NCBI RefSeq assembly: GCF_000949295.1 | Contig: NZ_JXYS01000075.1 | Span: 1-63,086, forward strand | Source: Acidithrix ferrooxidans | Lineage (GTDB): Bacteria > Actinomycetota > Acidimicrobiia > Acidimicrobiales > Acidimicrobiaceae | DNA length: 63,086 nucleotides | Reading direction: 5' to 3' | Shown: positions 1 to 9,701 of the stretch, piece after piece | How the letters are laid out: each line of letters opens with the position of its first letter | Numbering within the stretch: the first letter of the stretch is position 1 | The notes under the pieces: model-generated | What the model was told of the DNA's origin: nothing | Databases searched by the model: none | What the model saw: only the letters and a program-made list of their open reading frames with translations | Position numbers and translations under genes: made by a program

Positions 1-1686
1 ATAGGTTACTTTGGCATCTTGGGTAATGGTTGGAACTAGTGCTTTGGCATCTACTAGCTCTTTGAGTAGTTGGGTGTGATGGATGACTTCGTAGTTGCCA
101 CCTAGGCCACGATATTCATTGGCTAAGGAATTAAAGCAGTGAGGGCAAGAGGCTATGATCTTTTTGGCTTTGGCTGAATTTAGGGTCTCTATGTTGGTCA
201 TTGCTTGGCTTTGATAGAGGTATTCGTTGCCTAGTCTTCGAGCTGGATCACCGGTGCAGCTCTCTTTCTTTGCAAGTATTGCAAAGGTGACTCCAGATCT
301 ATGAAGTAGGCGAGCAATCGATTGGGTGACCTTTCTAGCTCTTTCATCTAGTGCTCCAGCACAGCCAACCCAAAAGAGGTATTCGATATCCTCAGGGATC
401 TCATTGGTGATTATTGGGACTTCAAAGTCAAGCTCTGATACCCAATCTCCTCGATGAGAAGAGCCAAGGCCCCATGGGTCTCCTTGGTTTTCTATGTTAC
501 GGAGCATGCCTTGGGCTTCACTTGGGAAGTCGCTCTCCATTAGAACTTGGTAACGACGCATATCTACAATTGCATCGATGTGTTCTATATCTACAGGACA
601 AGCTTCAACACAAGCTCCACAGGTGGTACAAGACCACAGGACATCTGGATCTATGACACTTGGGACCAGCATCTTGGGTTCTTCAAGAAGTTGAGTGGTT
701 CCAGCGGTTGTCAATAGGCGCTGGGAGGATTCAAAGAGGTGCTCTCTTAGATCCATGATAAGGAGTTTGGGAGAGAGGGGCTTTTGTGTATTCCAGGCGG
801 GACACTGTTCTTGGCATCTACCACATTCTGTACAAGTTACTAGATCTAGCAGTTGCTTCCAGGAGAAGTCCTCTATCTTGCCTACGCCAAAGACGCTGTC
901 TTCACTTAGCTCTTCTGGGTCCATGTTAGGTGTCTTATCTAGGGCACCTAGTGCCTTGGGACGTCGAGAGAATGCGATGTTGATTGGAGCTACGAAGATG
1001 TGTAGGTGCTTAGAGTAGGTGACAAAGACCAAAAAGCCCATGATGATGGCGATGTTACCCAATAAGAAGATGGTCTCAATTGCACTGTTGGCTGAATGGC
1101 CCAGGGGTGCTAGGGCGTTAGCGATTAGGTGGCTTGCAAATGCGAAGTTGGAATAGGGGAAGTCACCTGTATTTACTTGAGCGGCTCGATAGACCAATAG
1201 GGTTATGACAACTAGGGCTATTCCCGCCAGTACTAGCCATGCTGCAGAGTTATGTGATCCATAAAAGCGAGATGCTTTAGCCTTTTTCTTAGGTGCATTT
1301 ATCACTCTGATTATTGAAAAGACGACCAAAGAGACTAAGACAGCTACAGAGAAGAAGTCTTCGATAAAGCCAAGCCATGAGTCATGGCCAATCAGTGGAA
1401 TGGCGAAGTTGGATTGAAAGAGAGCTCCATATGCCTCTATGATCGTTGCGATCAAAATGGTAAATCCCCAGAAGGTAAAGAAGTGTGCAATTCCTGGGAT
1501 TGTCTTGGCGAGGAGCTTTCGTTGACCAAGTACCTCTGTGAGTTCAGTTGAAATTCGAGAAGCTATGGTTGATGAGCGATTTGGGGCTTTAGCTCCAGAT
1601 CTCACCAACTTCATAATAAATAGCGCTCTATTTAGAGCTATGGCCAATGCAGCCACAGTAATTACTAATCCAACGATTAGACGCAT
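1..1686 (-). CDS. Membrane-bound (Fe-S) oxidoreductase, EtfD/heterodisulfide-reductase-like (3' end outside window)
   Basis: 562 codons are visible from the ATG at 1686, read on the minus strand; the frame is still open at base 1, so the C-terminus is missing. The N-terminal ~230 residues form several hydrophobic segments (nitrate-reductase-gamma-like). Two ferredoxin-type clusters follow, CTECGRCQEQCP near residue 285 and CTTCGACVEACP near residue 350, then the first cysteine-rich CCG domain (VGCAG, SCTGDP, CPHCFNSLANEY). Actinobacterial proteins of this design (EtfD, Rv0338c) are thought to pass electrons from electron-transfer flavoprotein to menaquinone during acyl-CoA oxidation. GGAGG lies 4 bases before the ATG. 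The family is clear; the specific EtfD role is inference because no etfAB gene is visible. Confidence 0.85.
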   Translation of the reverse strand, partial: MRLIVGLVITVAALAIALNRALFIMKLVRSGAKAPNRSSTIASRISTELTEVLGQRKLLAKTIPGIAHFFTFWGFTILIATIIEAYGALFQSNFAIPLIGHDSWLGFIEDFFSVAVLVSLVVFSIIRVINAPKKKAKASRFYGSHNSAAWLVLAGIALVVITLLVYRAAQVNTGDFPYSNFAFASHLIANALAPLGHSANSAIETIFLLGNIAIIMGFLVFVTYSKHLHIFVAPINIAFSRRPKALGALDKTPNMDPEELSEDSVFGVGKIEDFSWKQLLDLVTCTECGRCQEQCPAWNTQKPLSPKLLIMDLREHLFESSQRLLTTAGTTQLLEEPKMLVPSVIDPDVLWSCTTCGACVEACPVDIEHIDAIVDMRRYQVLMESDFPSEAQGMLRNIENQGDPWGLGSSHRGDWVSELDFEVPIITNEIPEDIEYLFWVGCAGALDERARKVTQSIARLLHRSGVTFAILAKKESCTGDPARRLGNEYLYQSQAMTNIETLNSAKAKKIIASCPHCFNSLANEYRGLGGNYEVIHHTQLLKELVDAKALVPTITQDAKVTY

Positions 1687-1884
1687 CTAGCCTCCAGGGA
1701 TCTTCATCGGTGCCAAAAGATTCTAACGAGTGCTCATTTCGTCATTTAGTCGCCATTTAGTTTGAAACAACCAATTGGCAAAAGTATCCAATTGGTGGAA
1801 CATCCAAATAGATTAGAGGAAAGAGCAGTCATAAAATAGGCAAAAACTAATGTTACCACCAAGTAACAAATCTGCCAACTCTAT

Positions 1885-2003
1885 AGATGGTTATTCTTCG
1901 AAGTTCTTATGGCTCATAGATGGCTGACGCAGTCACCCCCCCCCCAAATAACAGTCGATAGCGAAGATGGTTATTCTTCGAAGTTCTTATGGCTCATAGA
2001 TGG
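1885..2003. repeat. 39-bp direct repeat duplicating the 3' end of dcd, with a 10-C tract between copies
   Basis: Bases 1885-1923 and 1965-2003 are identical over 39 bp, with an 80-bp period. The right copy is the real end of dcd: its last nine codons, its stop and 6 bases beyond. The left copy repeats this in the intergenic space. A run of ten C residues (1936-1945) lies between them. It looks like a scar of local duplication or of a lost insertion. Confidence 0.9.
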
Positions 2004-2537
2004 GGTTGGGCCGCTTTGATTTTGGTACTTAGAGCCAAGACTCTTAGAGCCATATGGGATAAGGGCTGGGGTTGTCATCTCCAAAAAGCTGATCTGTCCG
2101 ATCTTCATACCTGGATAGACAGTTATTGGGAGATTGGCTACATTGGAGAGTTCCAAGGTGATATTGCCACTAAAGCCAGCATCGACAAAGCCGGCGGTTG
2201 AGTGAATCAAAAGGCCAAGACGGCCAAGGGATGATTTACCTTCTAGGCGGCCTACTAAGTTGTCTGGGATTCCAATGCGCTCAAGAGTTGAGCCTAGGAC
2301 AAATTCACCTGGATGCAGGATAAAAAGACCATCGGGATCTACCTCGATAACTTCAGTTAGATCCTTTTGTTCGACACGTGGGTCGATCACCTTAGCTACA
2401 TGGTTGCGAAAGATACGAAAGAAGCGATCGACACGTAGATCTATAGATGAGGGTTGAATTGCATTTTCACCCAATGGGTCAACTACTATTCGTCCAGCCT
2501 CAATCTCAGAGCGTATGGTGCGATCGGAAAGAATCAT
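1971..2537 (-). CDS. dcd: dCTP deaminase (possibly the bifunctional dCTP deaminase/dUTPase type)
   Basis: A 188-residue protein of normal family length. It begins [12 protein letters not shown] and has the [48 protein letters not shown] and [10 protein letters not shown] motifs, then a [13 protein letters not shown] tail. The enzyme converts dCTP to dUTP, or in the bifunctional actinobacterial type directly to dUMP, in the thymidylate pathway. The close match to the mycobacterial bifunctional enzyme suggests the latter, but sequence alone does not prove it. No clear Shine-Dalgarno lies upstream of the ATG at 2537, so the mRNA may be leaderless. The last nine codons are duplicated downstream. 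Confidence 0.93.
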   Translation of the reverse strand: MILSDRTIRSEIEAGRIVVDPLGENAIQPSSIDLRVDRFFRIFRNHVAKVIDPRVEQKDLTEVIEVDPDGLFILHPGEFVLGSTLERIGIPDNLVGRLEGKSSLGRLGLLIHSTAGFVDAGFSGNITLELSNVANLPITVYPGMKIGQISFLEMTTPALIPYGSKSLGSKYQNQSGPTPSMSHKNFEE

Positions 2538-3066
2538 ACAAAATAACGATAGTAAGAGAGATTGGCACTGACGAACGAGGTCGGGGGAACTTTTGATTCA
2601 TTTAAGGGCTAAAGACAGATCAAAAAGCTTAGAAGCCTCTTGGTGCGAGGAGGGGAGGCCGACAAGCTGACCCCCTTAGAAGGGGAACCCTAGGTCAATC
2701 TGGCCAATCTAAGTCAATCTCATGACAGATTCAACTGTGCTGCCTTGGCCCTTATCTAAATCAGCCTCTAAGGTAACGAACCTGTGATACTAAGGACAGA
2801 CAATAGGATCATCCTTGTCGTAGCTGTAATAATCCATTTGAGCAATTACCTAATGCTGGGCTATTCAATGGCAAACCAATGGGCTGTAGCATCGCTACCA
2901 CAGGTAAACCATAGCCTTAGCAGTCAAAGCACGAGGCCCAACTCCACCATATCATCTCTAGGCATCTAGCTGATAAGAGCCTCAGCCCTAATACAGAAAC
3001 AGGGGGCACGTGATATAAATCGCGCACCCCCTGAGGTCAATTAGCTCTTAGATATATTGATAGAAG
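2538..3066. other. Intergenic region with a transcription terminator and no supported gene
   Basis: 529 bp separate dcd from the large surface protein gene. One short ORF on the plus strand (2784-2969) has no convincing start signal or recognisable sequence. The only clear structure is the hairpin at 3000-3033. Confidence 0.6.
3000..3033 (-). terminator. Terminator-like hairpin after the surface-protein gene
   Basis: CAGGGGG (3000-3006) pairs with CCCCCTG (3027-3033). Read on the minus strand the GC-rich stem is followed by TTTCTGT. It lies about 33 bases past the stop of the 3067-5685 gene, so it probably ends that transcript. Confidence 0.6.
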
Positions 3067-5685
3067 TTACCCTACCGTAACAGATCCCAAAGAAGGAACC
3101 ATAACTACAAACATTACTGTGTAGCCATTGCCCCTCAACTGCGTTCCGCTATTGAACTGGTAAGCACTGCCTCCAGAAGTAACATAAATACCCGCTGAGC
3201 CCACTGGCTGGATTAGAGAACCATCGGCAATCGTTGCACTAGTTGGAGCCGAACCGGATCCAGTAATTACCATCGAACCAGTAGAAGCCTCAATCGCGGC
3301 AGCATCAGCTTGTGTAGGAATACCGAATGCATGACCACCCGAGTACACATAGTAAGTCCCGCCGAAGTTCTGAATGGAACCATCAGCCAAAGTCATTGCT
3401 GCCGTAGGAGCTGCACCAGTACCTACGGTCAAACCACCCGAACTTGGAACTTGCACAACTTGCATTGGAGAATATCCATCAGCCATGAACTGCGACGCAC
3501 TAGAGAACTGATAGATCTTACCATCAGTACCCACAACCCAGATACCAGCAGAGCCAGCAACCTGAATCAAAGTACCAGCCCTAGGGCCAGTCGCGGCTGG
3601 GAACGTTCCAGTAACAACTGAAGCAGGATCCATCGCCTGTAGCTGTGCAAACGCAGCCTGAGTAGAGATTCCGAATCCATATCCACCGGCAATAACGTCA
3701 ATCTGAGCACCAGACTGAACGAACGCGCCGTTCGGATAGGTCATTGCAGTAGTTGGGAATGAAGGCGCGACCGTCTGTACAGATCCATTCAGCCCTGTGA
3801 ACTGAGCACTATATGATCCACCTACAGGATTTATAGCACCTGTAACGACAATCTTTAGCTGGTCGTTCATGGAAATAGACTTGCTAACCGTCAAGGTCAC
3901 CCCATTGTCACCAGTCACCGTTGTAGTGTCAACACTAACACTAGCCGGCGCACCAGTTCCCGAAGAATTGGTGAGATCGGTAATTGAATACTGAGAAGGA
4001 GCGGTCGGCAACCCAGTACCACTTGGGAAATAGAGGCCGATCTGACCGGTAGTTGATCCTGTCGCGTAGGCCGCCGAAGCTGAAATATCAGTAATCGTGT
4101 AAGTCGCAGACCCGCCAGCAGAACCACTGCTCAAAGTGACTATTGGAGCTAACGTGGAAGTCGTCGCCGCAGTTATTGCATAGTTCGCCGTAGCAGCAAC
4201 CGAATCCGAAGTCGTCGAGATCGTTCCACTATCCGAACCGCCCGCAGTCGGGTTGGTCACACCAATCAAGGTTACGGTCACACTATCACCAGCGCTAACG
4301 CCGGCTGTCAAAGTTACAGTACCTGTGTTAGCTGCGGAACCAGTTCCTGGAGTCACCGTAGCGACGTACGAAGTTCCGCTAGTAGCGTCAACCACATATG
4401 CACTAGTTCCCAAAACTGTTCCACTTGCTAAAGCAACGTTTACCAAGTTTCCCTTCACTAAAGCTGAAGTGGCTTTAAAGTTAATCGAGTATGAAGTAGA
4501 CGCCGACGAGGTCGTAGAAGCTGGGGTGATCGACAATCCTGTCACAGATGTTGGCGAACCCAAAGTAAGCGAATTCACTGTTCCAGCTGTGCCACTATAG
4601 GTTGAGGTGTCATCCACTACCCAGGTTGCTGCCTTTGTACCCGTCTCAGTAGCTGTTATTACTGGGGTAACCGAGGTAGTTCCAGAAGCTGGGTTGATAG
4701 CCCCCGCTACTGAAATAGACACAAGGTCACCAGCTGCAATAGAGGTACCGCCGTTTAAGGTGATAGATACCGTATCCGTTACGCCCACACCATAAGCCAC
4801 AGCAAAATCAGCTGAAGTTAAAGTTGTCACCACTCCAGTGGAGTTGGTTGCCGTTATCGTGTAGTTACTTGCACTTGAGGGTAAGGTTCCACCGCCATAG
4901 GTCAAGGTGAAAACGCCCTGATTGCCAGCTGCCGACGGAAAAGTCAACTGCGCCGCTGGGGTAGCGGTAGAATCTCCCAAGTACATGCTTCCGAGTGTCA
5001 ACGTAGCAGAAGCACCGTTTATCGCATTTGACAACGAAGTTGTAATTGCTGCACTAGCGGCCGCGACCAAAGTATATGACGTTCCTGAGGCAGGTACAGA
5101 ATCACTTGAAGTAGAAACCGATGCCGTGTAGGTATGGGCAGCCGCCCCATTTGAAGCTGTGAATTGAACGGTAACCGCAGCCCCGTTCGCCACCGAAAAC
5201 GTGCTAGGCAACGTCATCGTAACAGTAGTAGCGGCCTTGGTGGATCCTGGAGCGTACCCAACTGAAGCTCCGCTTAGAGTGACCGAATTTCCGCCACTAG
5301 TTACAATAACTGACGTAGGACCCTTGGTCAAAGCACGCGCCCATCTCCCCGATGCAGCGCCATCCGTCAAAGTCAAGGTGGCCGAACCGCCTGCCGCTAT
5401 ACCGTCGGTGGCGGTGAATCCCAACGTGTAAACAGCTGAAGCACTTTCAGTCGTACTAGATTGTCCCAGCGTCACACCTGATACCTGCGAACCCACAATA
5501 TAAGTTGACGAACTTACTGTGGTTGTTGCCGAAGCAGCGCCTGCTCCAATAAATACTGACCCAGCGCCACCTACTACCAGCGCCGCAGCACCAGTCATGG
5601 CTAAAAATCTCTTAGTAAACGATCCTGTTCGTCGGGACAATCCACCCTCCTCGGTATTAGAGTTATCAAATTTCAATTTGTTCAT
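3067..5685 (-). CDS. Large secreted Ser/Thr/Ala-rich repeat protein, candidate S-layer or surface adhesin
   Basis: 872 residues. A basic N-terminus with an RR pair (SRRTGSFTKRF) leads into a hydrophobic stretch ending ASA-TT, a probable signal peptide. About residues 80-640 form four beta-rich modules of ~140 residues; the later ones end in related strings such as GDLVSISVAGAINPASG, GDSVTVTLIGVTNPTAGG and NDQLKIVVTGAINPVGG. From about 643 to the end are four ~55-residue units with the pattern DGSLIQ..GSAGIYV..GG.AYQF, running to the last residue without a sortase signal or membrane anchor. GGAGGAAG precedes the ATG. The gene stands alone with its own terminator. Composition, repeats and export signal suggest a self-assembling or cell-wall-binding surface protein; no enzyme motif is visible. 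I do not recognise a named family. Confidence 0.8.
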   Translation of the reverse strand: MNKLKFDNSNTEEGGLSRRTGSFTKRFLAMTGAAALVVGGAGSVFIGAGAASATTTVSSSTYIVGSQVSGVTLGQSSTTESASAVYTLGFTATDGIAAGGSATLTLTDGAASGRWARALTKGPTSVIVTSGGNSVTLSGASVGYAPGSTKAATTVTMTLPSTFSVANGAAVTVQFTASNGAAAHTYTASVSTSSDSVPASGTSYTLVAAASAAITTSLSNAINGASATLTLGSMYLGDSTATPAAQLTFPSAAGNQGVFTLTYGGGTLPSSASNYTITATNSTGVVTTLTSADFAVAYGVGVTDTVSITLNGGTSIAAGDLVSISVAGAINPASGTTSVTPVITATETGTKAATWVVDDTSTYSGTAGTVNSLTLGSPTSVTGLSITPASTTSSASTSYSINFKATSALVKGNLVNVALASGTVLGTSAYVVDATSGTSYVATVTPGTGSAANTGTVTLTAGVSAGDSVTVTLIGVTNPTAGGSDSGTISTTSDSVAATANYAITAATTSTLAPIVTLSSGSAGGSATYTITDISASAAYATGSTTGQIGLYFPSGTGLPTAPSQYSITDLTNSSGTGAPASVSVDTTTVTGDNGVTLTVSKSISMNDQLKIVVTGAINPVGGSYSAQFTGLNGSVQTVAPSFPTTAMTYPNGAFVQSGAQIDVIAGGYGFGISTQAAFAQLQAMDPASVVTGTFPAATGPRAGTLIQVAGSAGIWVVGTDGKIYQFSSASQFMADGYSPMQVVQVPSSGGLTVGTGAAPTAAMTLADGSIQNFGGTYYVYSGGHAFGIPTQADAAAIEASTGSMVITGSGSAPTSATIADGSLIQPVGSAGIYVTSGGSAYQFNSGTQLRGNGYTVMFVVMVPSLGSVTVG

Positions 5686-6353
5686 ATCCTCTCCACTTCC
5701 TCCTGCACTTTTTTTTGTCCAGCTCTGTAAAGGCCAAAAGCCATCTTTTCCAGAGTATTCCCAGACATGGGAGCCAGAACACTCTGATCTACTTCACCTA
5801 CACCAAGTGTAATCTTAGACGTATGGATCTAGCTGATCGAAAGATAATCTAGCACCTACTTCCCGCCAATGGTGCCAAATTTCTCAATACAAATGCGAAA
5901 TTCCTCCTAATTAATCCAAAATCCTTTGAAAACCTCAACCTTTACTCCTGATTTAGGTCAATCCTTCATTCAAATTCACAAAAACGATTGCCCAAGTGCA
6001 TTCATAGCAATCGTGGCGAAAACTCAAAGGGTCGATAAATCTGACTCTGTTGATCTGCTGAGTCAGATTTATCGACGGGGAAAGAGAAACTACTGGACAA
6101 CCATAGAGGTTCCGTTGCTACTATCAAGGAGTCGAGCGCTCTCCCCAATTCCGAGCTAATCACCCTCAACGAACTATAGAAAGGCAACTCCAAAAACAAA
6201 AGTCTTTGAGTGTCAAGTCCTCCCGGCTTATTCGTAGACGTGTATACAGTTAAAAATACGAGAAATACTGAATTTACCTTCAGAGTAAGTGCACCTAAGA
6301 GCAATGAGTGATGTCGGAACTCCGTAAGAGCACCTAACGACTCTCCGGGAGAA
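5686..6353. other. Intergenic region with a long perfect inverted repeat
   Basis: 668 bp between the surface protein gene and the glycosyltransferase fusion, both read leftwards. It must contain the surface protein promoter, which I cannot place with confidence. Short ORFs here overlap the inverted repeat or the end of the neighbouring gene and look spurious. Confidence 0.5.
6031..6076. repeat. Perfect 17-bp inverted repeat with 12-nt loop
   Basis: Arms 6031-6047 (GTCGATAAATCTGACTC) and 6060-6076 are exact reverse complements. It lies about 280 bp beyond the stop of the 6354-9701 gene. Neither strand shows a strong U-tract after the stem (minus strand: CCCTTTGAGTTTT), so it may be a weak terminator, a protein-binding dyad or a small mobile repeat. 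Confidence 0.75.
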
Positions 6354-9300
6354 TCACTTAGCCAATTTTCTATCCATCTCTCGAACTCGGCTAACCGACT
6401 CGGTCTCAAAAGTGCCATTTCTGCTAAGATTCGGATTATAAAATGGGTCGTCTTCGATGTATTTCATCCAAGTCGCGCGAAGGTACGCTATTTCAGAGTT
6501 GAAGCGACGCTTTTTAGCGGTGGTATCTTCATATCCTCGAGTTATCGACTCTTTGTGCACGAGTCTGACATTCGGATCCTGCACAATTCGATAACCGCTC
6601 GAAAGCACTTTCATGCAAAAATCGGTATCATTGAAAGCTATTCCCAGTCGTTCCTCGTTGAAACCTCCAACCTTAAGATAGATATCACGGTGCACCCCAA
6701 GACATGCACCAGTAACAGCGCTGACATTTCTAAGGGCAAAGAGATCGTTGAAATAACCGTGACTTCCATCTTGATGCAGGTGGTACAAGTGTCCTGCCAC
6801 CCCGCCCATTCCAACAAGCACACCGCCGTGCTGAATTTGGCCACTAGGATAAAGAAGGTGAGCACCAACAGCGCCTACGCCCGGCACGGACAGAACTGAG
6901 ACCATCTCACTTAGCCATTCGCCTTCGATGATCTCGGTATCGTCGTTGAGAAAGACTAAAATATCTCCCTTTGATATCTTCGCGAGAGCATTCACAGCGA
7001 CCGAATAATTAAAACCAGCGTCAGCACGTCGCATGCTTAGGTGATAAGAAAATCGATGTCTTGTGGTCAAGGAATCCAAATACATGGTCGTTCTCGGCGA
7101 TAGCGCCACATTTGAATCTACCCGCAGAACAACTTCATAATTCGAATAGGTAGTTTTTCCAAAAAGACTATCCAGACATGCCCTTATCACCGAGTAACCA
7201 CCAGCAGTTGTAATTAGGACAGAGGCGAGTGGAGTCGAATTAGGAACCGGAAAAACTACCCTATTTATTGCTTTTGCTCCCGCCGAGGCAACAACGTCAC
7301 AACCTGGAACAATGTTATCTAAATAAGTCTTCACTGCATTACGCCCCGCCTCGAGTGCGTAAGTTTTTACCTCAGAGCCAGTCGATGTCGAAGAAGGCAG
7401 GCTCCTCCAATGGTAGAGGACTCTTGGTATTCTCTTCGACAAGGAGAGGTCATTTCCAATTTCGCTGAGCAATCTGAGAAGAAAGTCCCAATCTTGAGCA
7501 CCATCGTAAGCCGGCCGCAACCCACCTAAACGTCGCAGAGTTGAAGTCTTTACGACGCTGAGATGATTTATGTAATTCTTAGACAAAAGCAGTTCCGGGG
7601 AGAGAGTAGGTTTGAAATAGGCTTCGAAACGATTGCCGGTTCCGGTGATCTTATCCTCGTCGCTATAGATCAACTCAAGCCCAGACGATTTTTGCAGTTC
7701 CCTAGCAACATAAAAGAGGGCGAACTCTGAGATCTCATCATCGGCATCTAAAAATGCCAAGTATTCGCCTGTCGCTAACGAGATGGCATCATTAGTGTTA
7801 ACTGAAATTCCGCCATTCTGCTCACGATAATGCGCTTTAATTCGCTTGTCCGATGCAACATAGCGCTCAATCAATGTCTTGATTCGAACATCGCTAGATG
7901 CATCGTCTGAGATGCACAACTCCCAATTTGGATAGATCTGTGCTCTAACAGACTCGATTGCTGTTACAAAGTGATCGATTGGGGTATTGTAGGATGGAAT
8001 AACCACGCTAATGAGTGGCTTTTTTTGAAACGCTGCTATTTCGTCCAAAATCGCCTGACGATCGCCTTCGTCAATGCGCTCAGAATTCTCAATCCACTTT
8101 ATATAGTTACTTTCGTCACTCAAAAGTTCTTGCTGGTTTTGAATTTCGGGCAGCTCCGACAACAAAACATTTCCAATAAGAGGACCAAAGATTCGAGCGA
8201 TTCGATGATTTGGGACTCCCAAAATCGGACGCAGTCGGACTTCCTTCAGTTGGAATTCTCCGGTAAAGCCCATAACGACAAGTTCTAAGCGAGTTATCGT
8301 AGAATTGAAGTGAAATTGGATCTCTAACTGCTGACCAATTCTTCGAGAAGGGACCTGTTGGCTGTAGCGATCAAAATTATTGGTCTCAGCGATGACATAG
8401 CCGCGAAGATTTTCCGTACCAACCAAAGTCTCTATCTCGACCTCTAGCTGATACCAGCCTGGCAACGGTAGAGGTGGTTCAATCGAATATCGCACCTGCC
8501 CACCAAGTGCGATAGATTTACCCGTCAAGCCACTCGAAACTACGCCTTGGAGGGGCTTTAACTTCGGATTCGTCATCGATAAAAAACGACGCCAACCCAA
8601 TAAGCGTCTGATAGAAATTATTGAATATCGAAGAGGCGCTGTAATGCGCCACGCCTCGGAATTTAGAACCTCGGTCTTTTCCTCAACTGCTCGTCCGATT
8701 TGCATTGAAACTGAGTAGTTGAGTTCCTGCTCAGCCGCCAGAGAAGCCCTAAGATCTTTAATCTCCTCGGTGAGCCGATCAGCGAGTTCTTTATGCTCGG
8801 CCAAGTCACTACTGACAAAGTACATCTCATCGATTAATTCGCTATATTGTCGATTTGCTTCCGCGCTACGACTTTGTTCTTGGAAGAGACGAGCCTGTAG
8901 ATCTCTTTGTTCGGCATTCAACCGATCTTTTTCGCTTATCTGTTGACATCGGGCTCCAAGTGATTGAAAGAGTCCTAAGACACTCGAAGGGTACTCCTGA
9001 TAAGACCTTATGAGGTCTGCCAAAACAGGTGGCACTTCCGGACCGACCGCTAGAACGCCCAATCCATTTGAATGAGTGAACTCAATGCTTGGATAGCGGG
9101 TCTTGACTTCATCCCAAAACTTCCAAACGCCAAAGTCTCGTTCTCTTACGGCTATATCGTGAAAGAGAACGACCCCTCGAGATGAGAGCTTGCTGACCCA
9201 TTTGTCAAAGTCAACCTTTACGGCCTCGTAGGAATGGTACCCATCTACATGAAGCAAGTCGATAGTGCCATCGTCAAAGTATGAAAGGGCATTGTCGAAA

Positions 9301-9701
9301 TACATTCGAAGGAGCGTAGAAAAGCCGCCAAATTTCCTTTGGTTATACGCTGACAGCTCAGCGAAAATCTCATCGCCATACAAACCCGAATGCTCGTCAC
9401 CTTCCCAGGAATCGACGGCATAGCAAGCTGTGGGAAGACCTAGCTCGCTGACACTTTGACAAAAAGCGGAATAAGAGTCACCCTTATGAGTGCCAAGTTC
9501 AACAAACAATCGTGGTTTGATTGCTTCAATTACCCACAATGCAAAGGGAATATGGCCATGCCACCCGGGAATTTCGGTCAATCTGTCGGGAACTTTAAAG
9601 ATGCTTGGATTCAGCCAACTATATCTGTCCATTGATCCGCTTGTCACGTCTGAAAACTCCCTAAAATCAGAACTTCTGGCCAAGATGAGATCGCTCTCCA
9701 T
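6354..9701 (-). CDS. Methyltransferase / coiled coil / tandem GT2 glycosyltransferase fusion
   Basis: 1115 residues with four recognisable parts. Residues ~55-215 are a class I methyltransferase of the Methyltransf_24 type (FVELGTHKG at 66-74, DGTIDLLHVDGYHSYEAV, VVLFHDI). Residues ~250-345 are heptad-rich coiled coil. About 370-495 form a beta-rich segment, possibly carbohydrate-binding. Then come two GT-A family 2 domains: the first from ~562 (SVVIPSYN, LDADDE at 651-656) and the second from ~825 (VFLNDDTEI near 920, FNDTDF near 1024). Such fusions usually build or cap cell-surface polysaccharides, with sugar addition and O-methylation in one polypeptide; the substrate cannot be told from sequence. 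The gene lies alone, with long gaps on both sides. The ATG at 9701 is the first start in the frame. Confidence 0.85.
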   Translation of the reverse strand: MESDLILARSSDFREFSDVTSGSMDRYSWLNPSIFKVPDRLTEIPGWHGHIPFALWVIEAIKPRLFVELGTHKGDSYSAFCQSVSELGLPTACYAVDSWEGDEHSGLYGDEIFAELSAYNQRKFGGFSTLLRMYFDNALSYFDDGTIDLLHVDGYHSYEAVKVDFDKWVSKLSSRGVVLFHDIAVRERDFGVWKFWDEVKTRYPSIEFTHSNGLGVLAVGPEVPPVLADLIRSYQEYPSSVLGLFQSLGARCQQISEKDRLNAEQRDLQARLFQEQSRSAEANRQYSELIDEMYFVSSDLAEHKELADRLTEEIKDLRASLAAEQELNYSVSMQIGRAVEEKTEVLNSEAWRITAPLRYSIISIRRLLGWRRFLSMTNPKLKPLQGVVSSGLTGKSIALGGQVRYSIEPPLPLPGWYQLEVEIETLVGTENLRGYVIAETNNFDRYSQQVPSRRIGQQLEIQFHFNSTITRLELVVMGFTGEFQLKEVRLRPILGVPNHRIARIFGPLIGNVLLSELPEIQNQQELLSDESNYIKWIENSERIDEGDRQAILDEIAAFQKKPLISVVIPSYNTPIDHFVTAIESVRAQIYPNWELCISDDASSDVRIKTLIERYVASDKRIKAHYREQNGGISVNTNDAISLATGEYLAFLDADDEISEFALFYVARELQKSSGLELIYSDEDKITGTGNRFEAYFKPTLSPELLLSKNYINHLSVVKTSTLRRLGGLRPAYDGAQDWDFLLRLLSEIGNDLSLSKRIPRVLYHWRSLPSSTSTGSEVKTYALEAGRNAVKTYLDNIVPGCDVVASAGAKAINRVVFPVPNSTPLASVLITTAGGYSVIRACLDSLFGKTTYSNYEVVLRVDSNVALSPRTTMYLDSLTTRHRFSYHLSMRRADAGFNYSVAVNALAKISKGDILVFLNDDTEIIEGEWLSEMVSVLSVPGVGAVGAHLLYPSGQIQHGGVLVGMGGVAGHLYHLHQDGSHGYFNDLFALRNVSAVTGACLGVHRDIYLKVGGFNEERLGIAFNDTDFCMKVLSSGYRIVQDPNVRLVHKESITRGYEDTTAKKRRFNSEIAYLRATWMKYIEDDPFYNPNLSRNGTFETESVSRVREMDRKLAK

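Noticed and set aside
4253-4600. Rightward ORFs of Val/Ala/Thr-rich protein opposite the surface-protein gene (also 4607-5131, 5201-5431)
   Set aside because: They are antisense reflections of the low-complexity Ser/Thr/Ala-rich coding strand.
6002-6418. 138-residue leftward ORF overlapping the end of the glycosyltransferase fusion
   Set aside because: It overlaps the real gene in another frame, runs through the inverted repeat at 6031-6076 and has no recognisable motif.
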